From Sciurus carolinensis (taxonomy: Eukaryota; Chordata; Mammalia; Rodentia; Sciuridae): a DNA stretch of 64,000 nucleotides. Below are positions 45,590-56,912 of this stretch, piece by piece. The position numbers were made by a program, and so were the translations under genes. Position 1 is the stretch's first letter; each line of letters starts with the position of its first letter. The DNA lies in contig NC_062216.1 of NCBI RefSeq assembly GCF_902686445.1, forward strand, positions 7,027,084 through 7,091,083. The letters are read 5' to 3'. The notes beneath the pieces were generated by a model. The model was given only the letters and a program-made list of their open reading frames with translations, did not search any database and had not been told where the DNA came from.

Positions 45590-47812
45590 TTTGTGAATGG
45601 ATACACAACATAAAACAAATTGCATACAAAGTTAAGTTGTTATCAGTTTATAGTAGATTGTTTTGAATATTAAAGTTTTTATGTAAACTTAATAGTAAGC
45701 ACAGAGAGAAAATCTACAAAAAAACCAAAGAGAAAATAATCACAAAGCAAATCACCTAAAAACATTAAATTACAAAGGCAGACAAGAGAGGAAGAGAGAA
45801 ACAAAAAAACTGCAAAACAGAAAACAAAGTATGAATAATTACTTTAAATATAAATGGATTAAACTCGCCAATCAGAATATTCAGAGTGGCTGAATGGATT
45901 TTTTATAAAGATTCAGCAACAGACTGTCTAAAAGATACTCATTTTAGGGTGAAGGACACATGGAAGCTGTAAGTGAAGGGATAGGAAAAGGTAGTTCATT
46001 CAAACAGAAACCAAAATAGGCAAGCAGTTGTGCTCATATCACAGAAAAGACAGTCAGACTGACAAAGATCACTAAATAATAATAAGAGGGTCAGTCAATA
46101 GGAGGACATAGCAATAAATCACATGTATGCATCCGGTGTCTTTGTACCTCAAGATGCGAAGTAAATATCTATGGATCTGAAGAGAGTAACAGGCAGCACG
46201 GTTGAAACTGCAGGAAGATTCCATACTGGACTCTCAGAAATGGCTCTGTGGTCCAGACAGAAGAGCAATAAGGGAAGCACGCTCTGAGCAGCTCTACAGA
46301 ACACCCGCAGACACGCAGAACACCTTCCACCCCAGGAGGGAAGAGCCGTCCTTCCCAAGAGTGCACAGAACATTCTCCAGAGTAGGTCACATGCTAGGTT
46401 ACCAAAAAAGGTTTCAAGTGCTTAAGAAAACTGAATTTATCCCAAATGGAATGAAATTAGAAGTTAATAATTCAAGTCAAACAGGAAATTTTACCAGAAC
46501 ATAGAAATTAAACACTCTTGAACAATCACTGCATCAAAGAAGAACTTGAAGGGGAAATCATAACCCATCTCAGGACAACCTAAACTAAAAGCCAACCACC
46601 AAGACATATGGGGCACAGCAGAACATCACCAGGAGAAATTCACAGTGATGGAGCCTCAGCTACCAAAGGAGGCAGCCTGCAACTAAACACCCTAATGTTG
46701 CACCTGCAGAGACTAGAATAAAAACAAACTAAGTTAGCAAAAAGGAGGAAATTATAAAATTGGAGCAGAAGTAAACAAAACAGAAAAGAGAAAAATAGAT
46801 AAAACGCCAAAACCAAGAGCTGGTTTTTTTGACATCAACAAATTTGACAAATTTTATCTTAGACTATTCAAAACCATCCTGTAATAGATGGATCCTCCAG
46901 ATAGCAAATCAATAAAGAAACAAATGATTTGAATACAACTACAGAGCAAGAAAAAAGAGAGAGAAGACCCAAAAGTAGACAAATGAGATTAGGTCCAATG
47001 AAAACACTTCTGTTCAGCAAAGGAAAGGGTTAACAGAATGAAAGGGCATCCATCAGAGAAATGCAAGTTAACACCATGCTGATATTCCATCCCTCCAGGC
47101 ACAATGGCAAGTATCAAGGATACAAGTAACAATAAATGTTGGATGTGAGGAAAAGTCTCACTCATACCTTGCTGGTCCGACTGCAAATTGGTGCAACCAC
47201 TCTGGAAAGCAGTGTGGACATTCCTCAGAAAACCTGGCAAGGAATCACCATTTGACCCAGCTATCCCACTCCTCTGTTTATACTCAAAGGACTTAAAGTC
47301 AGGATACTACAGTAACGTGGCCACATCACTGTCTGTAACAGCTCAATTCACAATAGGTAAGCTATGGAACCACCTCAGTGCCCTTCAACGAATGGACAAA
47401 GAAGAGGCGATACATATACACAATCGAATATTACTCAGTCATAAAGAAGAATGAAATTATGGCATTTGCCAGTGAATGAATCAAACTGGAGATTATCATG
47501 CAAAGTGCAATAAGACAATCCCAAAAACCAAAGGCTGAATGAATTCTCTCTGATCAACGAATACTAACTCACAATAAGCATCAGGAGGGGGAGAATAGAA
47601 GTTCACTGGATTAGACAAAGGGGGATGAAGGGAAGGGATGGAGGGAAGATGGGAATAGATTAACAGTAGAATGAACTGGACACCACCTTCCTATGTTCAT
47701 ATGTGAACACACGACCAATGCAACTCCACATCTGGTACAACCCCAAAATGGGAAGTCATACTGCATGTACGAACGACGGGTCAAAATACACTTTTCTGTT
47801 GCAAATAACTAA
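45590..47812 (+). mobile_element. Old L1 fragments in series
   Basis: 45840..46620 resembles the ORF2 5' half ('aatggattaaactcgccaat', 'gtcacatgctaggttaccaa'). 46980..47812 is a 3' end ending in A-rich sequence, with ORF2 C-terminal text (LYSKDLKSGYYSNVATSLSV). Part of 46140..46380 is more GC-rich and may be foreign to the L1. No intact frame. Confidence 0.7.
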
Positions 47813-47839
47813 AAAGAACAAATAGAAAATTGTTTTTAA

Positions 47840-48110
47840 AAAAGAAAGGCACATTTCAGATGGCAGAAAATGTTTGTAGAACATATATTTGATACAAAGA
47901 TCACACCCAGAATGTACAAGGGAGTCCTACAACTCAATAGCAATAATAACCATAATAATAACAACCCAGTTAAAAGGGGGAAATACTCTGAACAGATCTT
48001 TCTCCAGGGAAGACCGATAGATATATGAAAATGTACACTGATCATCAGAGAAACACAAATCAAGACCATAGGGAACTAAGACCTTATACCTGTTGGGATG
48101 ACTGCTGTTT

Positions 48111-48147
<37 letters not shown>

Positions 48148-48773
48148 ACAAATGTCAGCAAAGCTGTGGAGAAGAGGCCATACCTGCATCCTGCTGGCAG
48201 GAGAGCCCATCAGGGAGGCGGCGACGGAGAGCCCATCAGGGAGGCGGCGACAGAAAGCCCTGGAAGGGACCTGGAAATGAAGCCAGAATTACGTGGCCCC
48301 TGTCAGCTGGTGGGCAGGTATGCACAGCGTTTGAGGTCAGGGTCTTGAGGAGCCCTGGCCATGGCCAGGCTGTCACAGCACCCTCACAGGAGCAGGAACC
48401 ACTCAATGTCCATGGACTGAGCCACAGATGAAGGAAACAGGGCCTGCACACCTCCATGTGGCCACCCCAAACAAGAAGGGAGTCCCTCCTCCATGACTGT
48501 GTGGGCTAGCCTGAGAACACTGTGCCAAGTGAAATGGCCAGAAAAGGAAGACAGACACTGCCCAATCTCAGTGCATGGACCTGGAAGGGCAGCCTAGAGG
48601 CAGAGAGCAGAGTGGTGGTTGCCAGGGCCTGGGATGGGGCGGGCAGGTGCCCGTCAGTTTCAATCACGCAGGATGGCTAAGGTCCAGAAGTCCCATGCCC
48701 GGCTTGGTGGCTACAGTTATTAATGACACATGGTGTGCTTGGAGTTGCGAGGTCGTAGACCTGCAGCGTCTAC

Positions 48774-48812
<39 letters not shown>

Positions 48813-49030
48813 GGGGGGTTTGTGAGGTGATGAGGTGACGAGTAACTAAATAGCTGGATTGTCATGATCATTTCATAATAGAAACATCAGATTTTATAAC
48901 TTAAATTTATATGATTTTTTTATTTTCCAGTAATACCTCAATAAGGCTGGAAGAAAATAAAAAATCGAATGCAGAGAGTAGAACAGAGGTTGCCAGGGAC
49001 TGAGGAGAGGGGCAACAAGGAGATATTGGC
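47840..49030 (+). mobile_element. Older L1 3' region with GC-rich tandem repeat and (AC)n runs
   Basis: 'gtacaagggagtcctacaac' and 'gaaatactctgaacagatct' are ORF2-like. 48560..48660 matches the old L1 3' UTR type with 'agagtggtggttgccagggc'. Inserted or expanded are (AC)n at about 48112..48143 and 48776..48808, and two 26-bp units starting gagagcccatcagggaggcg at 48201 and 48227. Confidence 0.6.
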
Positions 49031-49590
49031 CAAAATGGTGCACAGTTTCAATTATGAAAGATGAGCAAATCCCACGGAATGAAGAAAATGTGGTCTATAT
49101 ACACAATGGAGAATTACTCAGTCATGAAGAATGACGTTATGACATTTGCCAGTAAATGGATGGATCTGGAGACTAGCATACTAAGTGAAATAAGCCAATC
49201 CTCAAACACAAGGTCAAATGTTTTCTGTGATATGTAGAATTTAATCCATAATGTGGGAGGGGTCTGGAATAGAAGTTCAGTGGAGTGGACAAAGGGGATG
49301 AAGGGAAGTGGGGATGTGGAAAGGAAAGACAGTGGAACGAATCAGACACGTGTACATATGAATATACCACTGTGAGTCTCACCTTCAAATGCATCCATAA
49401 GAAATTAATTTTAAAGAATAACTTTGGGTAAATGACAGAAAGATCAAAAGAGGGTATGGGGAGGGAAGGGGAAGGACAGGTGTCCGGACAGAATTAGAAC
49501 AAGACACATCCCACGCTGTCATGATTATGTCCACATGGACTCTACTGTCCTGTGTAGCTAAAAGACACTAAAAAAAAAAAAAAAAAAATG
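49030..49590 (+). mobile_element. L1 3' end fragment with A-rich tail
   Basis: It parallels 45130..45560 and 47390..47700 ('acacaatggagaattactca', 'gaatgacgttatgacatttg'). A poly(A) run is at 49570..49588. Confidence 0.75.
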
Positions 49591-51415
49591 AAAAGAAAAA
49601 GAAGCTGAGAAAGTCCTAGAGCTCTTTGGACATCTGGTGGCTGCAGTTACCAACGCTTTACTGAACACTTAAGAGTCTACTCAAGGGGCCGTCTTATGTT
49701 GTGTGTCCTTCTCACAAAAACTATGACAGAAGCCAATACGGTCCACGCGTCTGGGCAGGAGAACCTCTCAGAAGGGCGGAGATGTCTGCAGCAGTACTCC
49801 CGGGTGACGGATGTGTGCCCACCTCCCATCCTACCCCGATACCACGGGAGGATGACCCCACCAGGGAGCGACGTCTGCCGGACACAGCAGTCCCCTGAGC
49901 ACAGCTAGCCAGCGTCTTCCCAGGGAGCGACTGGGGGCCTGGCTAAGACGGTACCGCCAGTCCAGCCCGGGACCAGGTGCTTGCTTTCTGGCCAGGTGCA
50001 GCCCGCTGTGTGGCCTCTCACACCGTCACCCGGAGAAAGTGCATCTGGGTCAAACTGTGTGCTCAGTGCCACGCTCGGTCCAGATCCGTGGGCTGCGAAC
50101 TGTCGGAAAACCCTCAGCTGGGCCGCGCCATCCGGCCAGCCGTGTGTCCAGGGCGCAGGACCCAGCGTGACCCCCAGGGCAACCGTGCGAGCACTTCAGA
50201 CATGCGCAGGGCGGGCTGGCAGAGCCCTCCTGACGGGTGAGTGCGGTTCCTGAGAGTGAGCTTGTCCCAACACTGAGGATGACCCGCTCCTGTAAGGCCA
50301 TCCACTTCATCACGACGCAGTAAGGAGGGGCCTCATCAGGTGCAGGCACTGCATCCTGGACTTCCCAGCCTCCAGAACTGTGAGCCCATACGTCTCTGTT
50401 CCTTAGAAAGTGCCCGGGCTCAGGCATCTGTGACAGCAGCACCGGTGGAGGCACAGGCCGCCCCAAGTGTGTGATGGCGCCCAAATCTCAGACCCCAGGC
50501 GACATTCAGCTGCCCGCGCCAGGACCCGGCTCCTAAGAAGTGCCAGCAGATGGAGGTTCCTCTCCCTCTGCCCACGGGGACAGGCACACCCAGGCTTCCC
50601 GGGGCTCCCCAGCTCCTTACAATTTCCCACGGACAGTCCTGGACGAGGGCCAGGGACAGGAAGGCATCCTCAGGTGGGGCTTCATCAAGGAGGGCCTCCA
50701 ACCTCAAGGTGGATCTTTGCATCTGGGGCCAGAAATCCATGGTTGGAAAAAGAAGGCAGCTGCCCGGGGCCTGGGGTGGGCAGTCTGCACCAGGCTGCGC
50801 GGCAGGGAAGAGCAGACAAGGCTGGTGGGCCCTGGAGGTGAGCACAGAGCTGTCACCAGGGAAGGGAGGGCCCACAGGACAATGACAGGGGCAGCCCAGG
50901 CCCGGAGCCAGTGGAAGCCATCAGGTCTCATGGGCAGCTCCGAGGTGGCGAGCGCAGGCGGGGCCTTAGCGGACAGGGAGAGCTTGATGCTCCTCTCCTG
51001 ACCGGAAACGCCACAGCACTAACAGGGCTGCTGACAGTGGCGGGCACCATCGCTCCAGGCAGCTTCACCCACCGCAGGGACAGAGTTGAGGAGACAGAGG
51101 GAAGCTTGCCCAGGGCCAGGCCCAGGCAGGCAGGAGGGTGTGGCGCCCAAGGTGAATTCCCAAGGAAGCGGGCTCAGGAGACAGGGCTAAATGGAAAGTA
51201 GATGCTTTCAGAGCCGCTCACAGTGAAGCCTGGCAAAGGAAAGAGAAGGTGGAGATACTATAGGCAGAGAAAAAGGGACCTGCGGTTAGCACTGCAAAGT
51301 AAACAGTTTCCGTCATAGTGTCTCCCCACTCATGTTCCAAATTGTATGCAATGAACGTGTATCAGTTTTATGTTCTGGAACAAAATAAATGTTTTGGCTT
51401 CATCTTTCAAAAAAT
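49590..51415. other. GC-rich segment without a recognised gene
   Basis: Base composition changes sharply to GC-rich with many CpGs and long overlapping ORFs on both strands (up to about 150 codons), none with a known domain. About 50270..50420 resembles an old repeat tail ('cttcccagcctccagaactg'). AATAAA at 51384 is followed about 25 bases later by a short A-rich run (51409..51418), as at the 3' end of a retroposed transcript. Confidence 0.5.
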
Positions 51416-51416
51416 A

Positions 51417-53608
51417 AAGACTAAATGACTATTTTAAGAATTATTTGTCATTTTAGCATATAGACTGAACTTTGGTTTATACTAGTGCATTAGTATTTGA
51501 CCTTAGGGGAAAACCTTGAATAATTTTCACTGTTGTGTTACTTATATATATACATAAACATATAAATTTACCCATACTTTAAATTTTTTAATCACTTAAT
51601 TAGACTCTATTGTTGATTACTTAGATATGTTACAGCTTTATTTTATCACTTAAAGACATTTTGCCTAGAAACACATTTTTCTTTGTACATATGGATTTAT
51701 ATCTAGAATCCTTTAATTTTTTAATCTGTTGATCCCCCTTTTAAAATTTATATTCCAAAACAACCCTTGTAAATTTCTCAATTTAGATAAACTACTTCAT
51801 TTTAATAAGATGAAATACTTTGTATTAATTGAACTATATTTGAAATGTAGTTGAAACTTTTGAAACCTTTGTATAGAATTATCCCTGTTGAAACATTTAA
51901 TAATCTTGGTTTTAGTGAGAAAGTACCTTGAAACCCCTGTTTGTATTTAACAATTAATGAAAGCAACAATAATGTGTTAAGTATGTTACCCTATGGAATT
52001 TAAGGTGTTAAGAGTACTTGATTTTATATTTAATAGTGAGCATCTTAACATTCAAATCAGTCATAAGTCTCTAACAAAAACATCAGTGATCAATCTCATA
52101 TAGGTCAAATCTAAGTTACTTATTTTTAAAATCCAAGGTATCAGACAGGTGTATTGGGCAGCAGTCTATCTTTCCTGTTGACAAAAAATCTAGAATCAAT
52201 GGATATTAGATATTTTATAGACATTAATATTTTATCACTTGCGTGACCACCTAGAGAAACTTGTGAGTTTTAAAGATATCTTTACTTGTATTTTCTTACG
52301 CATTGAAATTGAACCTTTTAAATTTAGTGAATTGAAGGTAGTTGGATACATTTTTTAAAAATTTTAGTTTTTGAGCTCATATGTCAAGGTTGGTTAAAAA
52401 AACATAGGTAGATGTGATGATACACTGGTGTACATGCACATAAAACAGATAAAGAAAGGCCTTGTAGCTTATTGTTAAAAACCCACAAAATTGAGAGCTA
52501 ACACTTGTACATTGGCCTCTGAATGAGACAGAGCACTAGAAAGAATTTATACTTGGATAAAATAGGTCTGATCCAAAAATTAACCCAGGAGCAGATCAAA
52601 ATAGTGAAGTTAAATAGTAGAATGTCAAAAGTTGTTTTGGCTTCCATCCTGATGTGCTCTTCCTCATCACAGATGAGAAGAATTAAGAAACTATAGACAA
52701 AGATTATGCCCTATTCCTCCATGAAGGAGTTTCCTGAAGAGACAGCAAAGGAGCCTGCTTCTGTTGGTCTCCTTGGGAGAGCCCCCTCAGGTTGGGATCT
52801 TGATCTAAACCATTTTTTCTGATCTCTTGGACAGCAGCCATCAAAGATTTTGCCTGGCATTTTGGTGGAGGAAGTCCAATAGTTGGAAGTTCCTGTTGAC
52901 ACCAGTTTACATTTCCAGGTAAGCTTTAGTGAACATGGATCAAAAACATTTTAACCAATTTAAAAAAAAAAATTTTTCATGTAAGACATTTGGTAAGGAT
53001 GTTCAGGATGCCCAGAGACAATTTCGTGGTCCCCTGAGGGGGCCATCTGACCATGAAAGATGTCCATCCTCTCCCACAGAATTTAGAGAGAAGAGATGTC
53101 ATGCCAGGTCGTGTAGTCGGGGCCCTTCTCTGGAATTCCTGGAAATAGGTCAGTATACACTGAAGGGCAGTACATGACAAACATGAGGTATACTGACCCA
53201 CGTCCACACTCAGGGGCAAACAAAAAACAGAAAACAAACAAACACACACGGAGCCCGTAAGACACCATAGACAATGACAAGTGGTCACTAGAGATTCCTG
53301 ACCTGAGGGCCTGGGCACCATCACCCTCAGAAAGCAATGCTGTCTCCAGCCTTCCTCAGAGTTCCCAGATATGAATCCACCAGAGGTAGACTTACCTGTG
53401 TGCCTTGGGGAAACAAACAGGTGTCTCTTGAAGTATTTATTTCACTCCTGGGTTGGGGCTCTGCAGCCTGGGGCTGAGGAAAGTCTCTCAGAGGCCTTCT
53501 CCTTGAAGCAACAGCTTTTTTGGCCTCTCTGTACCCACAGGAGTTTCCAGGTCAGTGGTGTGTCATGGTTATGCCCTGAAAGCGAGGATCTCTCTGGATC
53601 CTTAAAAG
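51417..53608 (-). mobile_element. Older VL30-like ERV, 5' interior part (split copy)
   Basis: Aligns with 37320..39443 of the younger element: non-coding AT-rich part, then gag matrix remnant (52977..53200, minus; PQGTTKLSLGILNILTKC), leader and primer-site region (around 53590, diverged). It continues the part at 30312..31403. Confidence 0.8.
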
Positions 53609-54185
53609 GTTGTGAGGCACAACTTAAGATCAGAACGATCACCACCGAGAAGTCCAAATTTGAGAGTCTGTATTATACACCGTGCTGACTGTCTCACACT
53701 ATGCCCCCAAAATAGCTATGGGAAGAACAGGCCCGACCATAGGGTGGTAGGGGTTTATATACCATAAGTCAGTACAATCATAAGTGTCTGTGGCTATGAT
53801 TTAAAATTACAAACTAACATCATGAGATCTAAAATCATTAGCAGCAGGGGGGAAGTGGGTCAAAATGACCTTACCTAGGTACAAATTAAGGAATGGTAAC
53901 TAATGTCTAGACAATCACTGTGGACATCAGTGTTCACATGGTATGTTGTTTAGGAAAAATGAGAATCAAAAACAGCACAAATTTTTGCTATATTAAAATT
54001 TCTATTTTATGTCTTCAAACATGTCATGCTAAGCTACTGTTGATGGGTACAGAGGTCGGGTGTTCCTGTGAGAGAAGTATTTTCTACGTAACGTGGACTC
54101 TCAGGGTTAAATGGAGTCTGTTTAGTCATTGCCCATGTAGTCTGGCCCATAACATTTACATGGGGAAAAATAAGTGAGCCCATCG
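53609..54185 (-). repeat. 5' LTR of the older VL30-like ERV
   Basis: Matches both LTRs of the younger element along its length ('gagaagtccaaatt', 'gaatggtaactaatg'), but with many substitutions and small indels, so the insertion is older. Confidence 0.85.
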
Positions 54186-54239
54186 CACAGGGAAATAGAA
54201 AGAGCTAGACTCTACACACTAAATTGAGATTCATATTCA

Positions 54240-54480
54240 CCCAAGAGGACGCACAAATGGGTGCTGGACTCTAGCGAACATTTTTTTGGACAAGTGAGGA
54301 GATCATTATATGATTTTTGTCCTCCTGATGATTATGTGCAGAAATACATTTATTGATTTCCTTATGTTCAACCAAACTTGCATCCCCAAGTGATAAACAT
54401 ATGTGTATCTAAAATATAATAAATTTAGTGAAATCCTTTCCTTTGAACTAAGGTTTCCTTAGGTAGAATGGCAAGAAAAA
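54240..54480 (-). mobile_element. L1 ORF2 fragment, minus strand (first copy)
   Basis: 'aatacatttattgatttcct' and 'caaccaaacttgcatcccca' are reverse-complement L1 ORF2 text. About 145 bp (54250..54400) is repeated at 55487..55625. Confidence 0.6.
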
Positions 54481-54499
54481 ATAATCATTCAGAACACAG

Positions 54500-54832
54500 G
54501 AAGCAAAATTATTATCTACCAAATGCCATTTAGAGTATTTTGCATTTGTCAGGTTCCTAAGGCCTCAGAGTCTTTCCACCTGTTGAATCTGAACATGTTC
54601 CTGAAGACATTTTGCTGCAGAAAGATTGACAAAGTGGTCCAGGGAAACAGCAAGTATCTAGGACACAATGATTGGCAAATCAGGGACCCTGAGTAGAGTC
54701 TTGTGATGCAAAGGTGTGAGTCACAGATTTACAGGAAATGACCCCGGGGGATTCCGTTAGATTCAGTAGTTCACATTTTGGATCAAGTCACCCTGGGTCA
54801 GTATAAAAGTCCAGGGCCATGACCATTCCTCA
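54500..54832 (+). promoter_or_regulatory. Promoter region of FAM90A copy 4
   Basis: TATAAAAG at 54802..54809, about 25 to 30 bases before the conserved first exon. The region from about 54550 matches, inverted, 23640..24000 upstream of copy 2, including 'gccaatcattgtgtcctaga'. Conservation between two otherwise decaying copies suggests it is the ancestral family promoter. The start site itself is inferred. Confidence 0.65.
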
Positions 54833-54943
54833 CTAGTCCTTCCCGTGACCTCCTGGAGGCTGCATCTCCTGCCCTGCTGTGTCTCTAGCAGCCACCTGTC
54901 TGACAACCTTCTCAGACAAAAGAGCAGAACAATGGGATCACAG
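54833..54943 (+). other. FAM90A-like: FAM90A copy 4: predicted non-coding first exon
   Basis: Begins about 25 bases after the TATA box and ends before a GTTGGT donor at 54944. The CAGGTTGG context is shared with copy 2 (near 23638, minus). Start position is approximate. Confidence 0.5.
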
Positions 54944-55479
54944 GTTGGTTCCTTCTTCCAGGTGCTTTTCAGATTGTTTCTGGAAATATTAATAGATTGG
55001 AGGAAAAGGAATGCCAGAGGTTTCAGTGCTGGGCTAAGGATTGTTTCGTTTTAAATTGTGTGCCTTTCTGCTGAGGGGGATAAAATGAGTACTGGTAGAA
55101 ACACCTGATGCATTTGGGGTGTTGATCATATCTCCACTTCTTTGCCTAATTCATTAGGAGCTCTGTAGGTCTTCTGGTGAGCTTTGTGGGTCTTCTAAAG
55201 ACAGGATTTTGTCCTCAGCAATGGGGCCAATCTGAATTTTGTTTCCCTATATCTATCTACTCAGGATGCTTAATTTTTATCTTTTGCTTGATTTTCAGGG
55301 CTACTTTCAAGATTTAGATTGAAGAGTAGTGTGGTATGTGGGCATGCGTGTCTATTCCCGTGTTTACACAAAATGTTCTGAATTCTTTCCATGCATAATG
55401 TTGCTCTTGGATGCTTCAGCTCTAGCCTGTGGGCTGCTGAGGTAGGTTCCCTCTATCCCTAGATTTTCTGGTTTTATAA

Positions 55480-55990
55480 ACACAAATGTGTGCTGGACTC
55501 TGGCAACTGTTTTTGAGGCATGTAAGGAGATCATCATGGGATTTTTGTCCTCCTGATGATTATGTACAGAAATACATTTATTGATCTCCTTATGTCAAAC
55601 CAAACTTGCACTCTCAAGTAAAACCCTAATGGGATCACTGTGTACTACATATAAAATATGTTTTTGAATGCAGTTGGTCAGAATTTTCCTGTGGAATTTT
55701 ACATCTATTTTTAGCAAGGTTATTGGTCTTCAGCTGATTTCCTTGTGATTTTTTTTTCAGTTCAATTATCTTTTCCAAAATATGATCTCTGCTTCTATGA
55801 TCACTGTCCTTTGTGTCCTTTATCATTTGTGCCGTGATATTTATTACCTCCTTCTGTGTCTGATTTTGTGATTCATACCTTCTTCCTTTTTTTATGAACT
55901 GGAGATAACAAAGTAGATTACTAATTTGGGATTTCTGAAAGTTTTTGCAATGTAGGCAGCTCATGCAGGTACTGCTCAGCACTGCTCCTG
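55480..55990 (-). mobile_element. L1 ORF2/older L1 fragment, minus strand, in FAM90A copy 4 intron
   Basis: 'aatacatttattgatctcct', 'gaatgcagttggtcagaatt' and 'tattggtcttcagctgattt' are reverse-complement L1 ORF2. The minus-strand ORF at 55635..55982 is Lys/Gln/Asn-rich without a family I can name. Confidence 0.6.
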
Positions 55991-56753
55991 CTGTACGGCC
56001 ACTAGTTTGATGTGTTGGTTTTTGATTTTCCTGATTGAAGCAATTTGTAAAATTCCTTCCACACTTGTCAAAGTCTCAGTTTTTGTCAAAGGGGAGTTTT
56101 TCCATTTTGAACTAGTTTATAATTCCTATCTTTATATCTTAATATAACCCACATTCATTTAAAGCCTAAATATTTCCTTTGTTCATACATAGGACACATA
56201 TTGTCATTCCAAATTTACTAATATTGTAGTTAAATCATGGGGAGCTAATATAAGGCAGCAAATAGAATCTAGACAATCACCTTTGTCTAACAAAGCTAAG
56301 ACAAACAGTATCTTCATAAATGCTTGCATGAAGATCACTTCTGGTGATATTTAATACAGCAGTGAATACTTTGGAAGGGGAACTTCTCTGTTTTCAATTT
56401 TCAAGTATGTGTGTAAGGGGCTTACATCCATTCATCCTTGTAACAATGATTATTTTATAAATGTGGTGAAACACAGTTTTTCTGACCTCTAAAGCATGGT
56501 GTTATAAAGGAAATGAGCATATTGTCTACAATCAGTCACTCAATACAAATCAACAATGAGCATCCATATATGATATGTCAGAGTCATAGCAGTTATGAAA
56601 AAAGACACATCTGGGAAAGGAACATTGCACTCTGGGAAACAGATTTCCTTCAGTGGTTTTGAGGGTGGTTCAACACCACAATGTAAACAAAGTCCAAAGG
56701 ACATACCATTTCTCCGTGGTCATGAATATATTCTTCTTTTCTCCTTGACTCAG

Positions 56754-56912
56754 GAAATCTAAATCTTGGCCTCTGAGGAAGAAAGACCTGACATCAAGAA
56801 CATGAGGCAGTGGGCAGGTCGTTCCTCACAGACTCCATCACAAAGGCTCCTTAAAACCCAGAATGAGAAGCACCAGCAGAGGAGAGCTGTGGGGCAGAGG
56901 GACAACTCCCAG
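56754..56912 (+). other. FAM90A-like: FAM90A copy 4 exon with start codon
   Basis: Acceptor CTTGACTCAG ends at 56753; ATG at 56802 (MRQWAGRSS); donor GTAAGT at 56913. The exon also exists in copies 1 and 2, which supports the start choice over a TTG read earlier in the same frame. Confidence 0.65.

Noticed and set aside
50420..51001. Long overlapping ORFs on both strands in the GC-rich segment
   Set aside because: GC-rich DNA has few stop codons, so ORFs of 110 to 150 codons on several frames are expected; none shows a domain.
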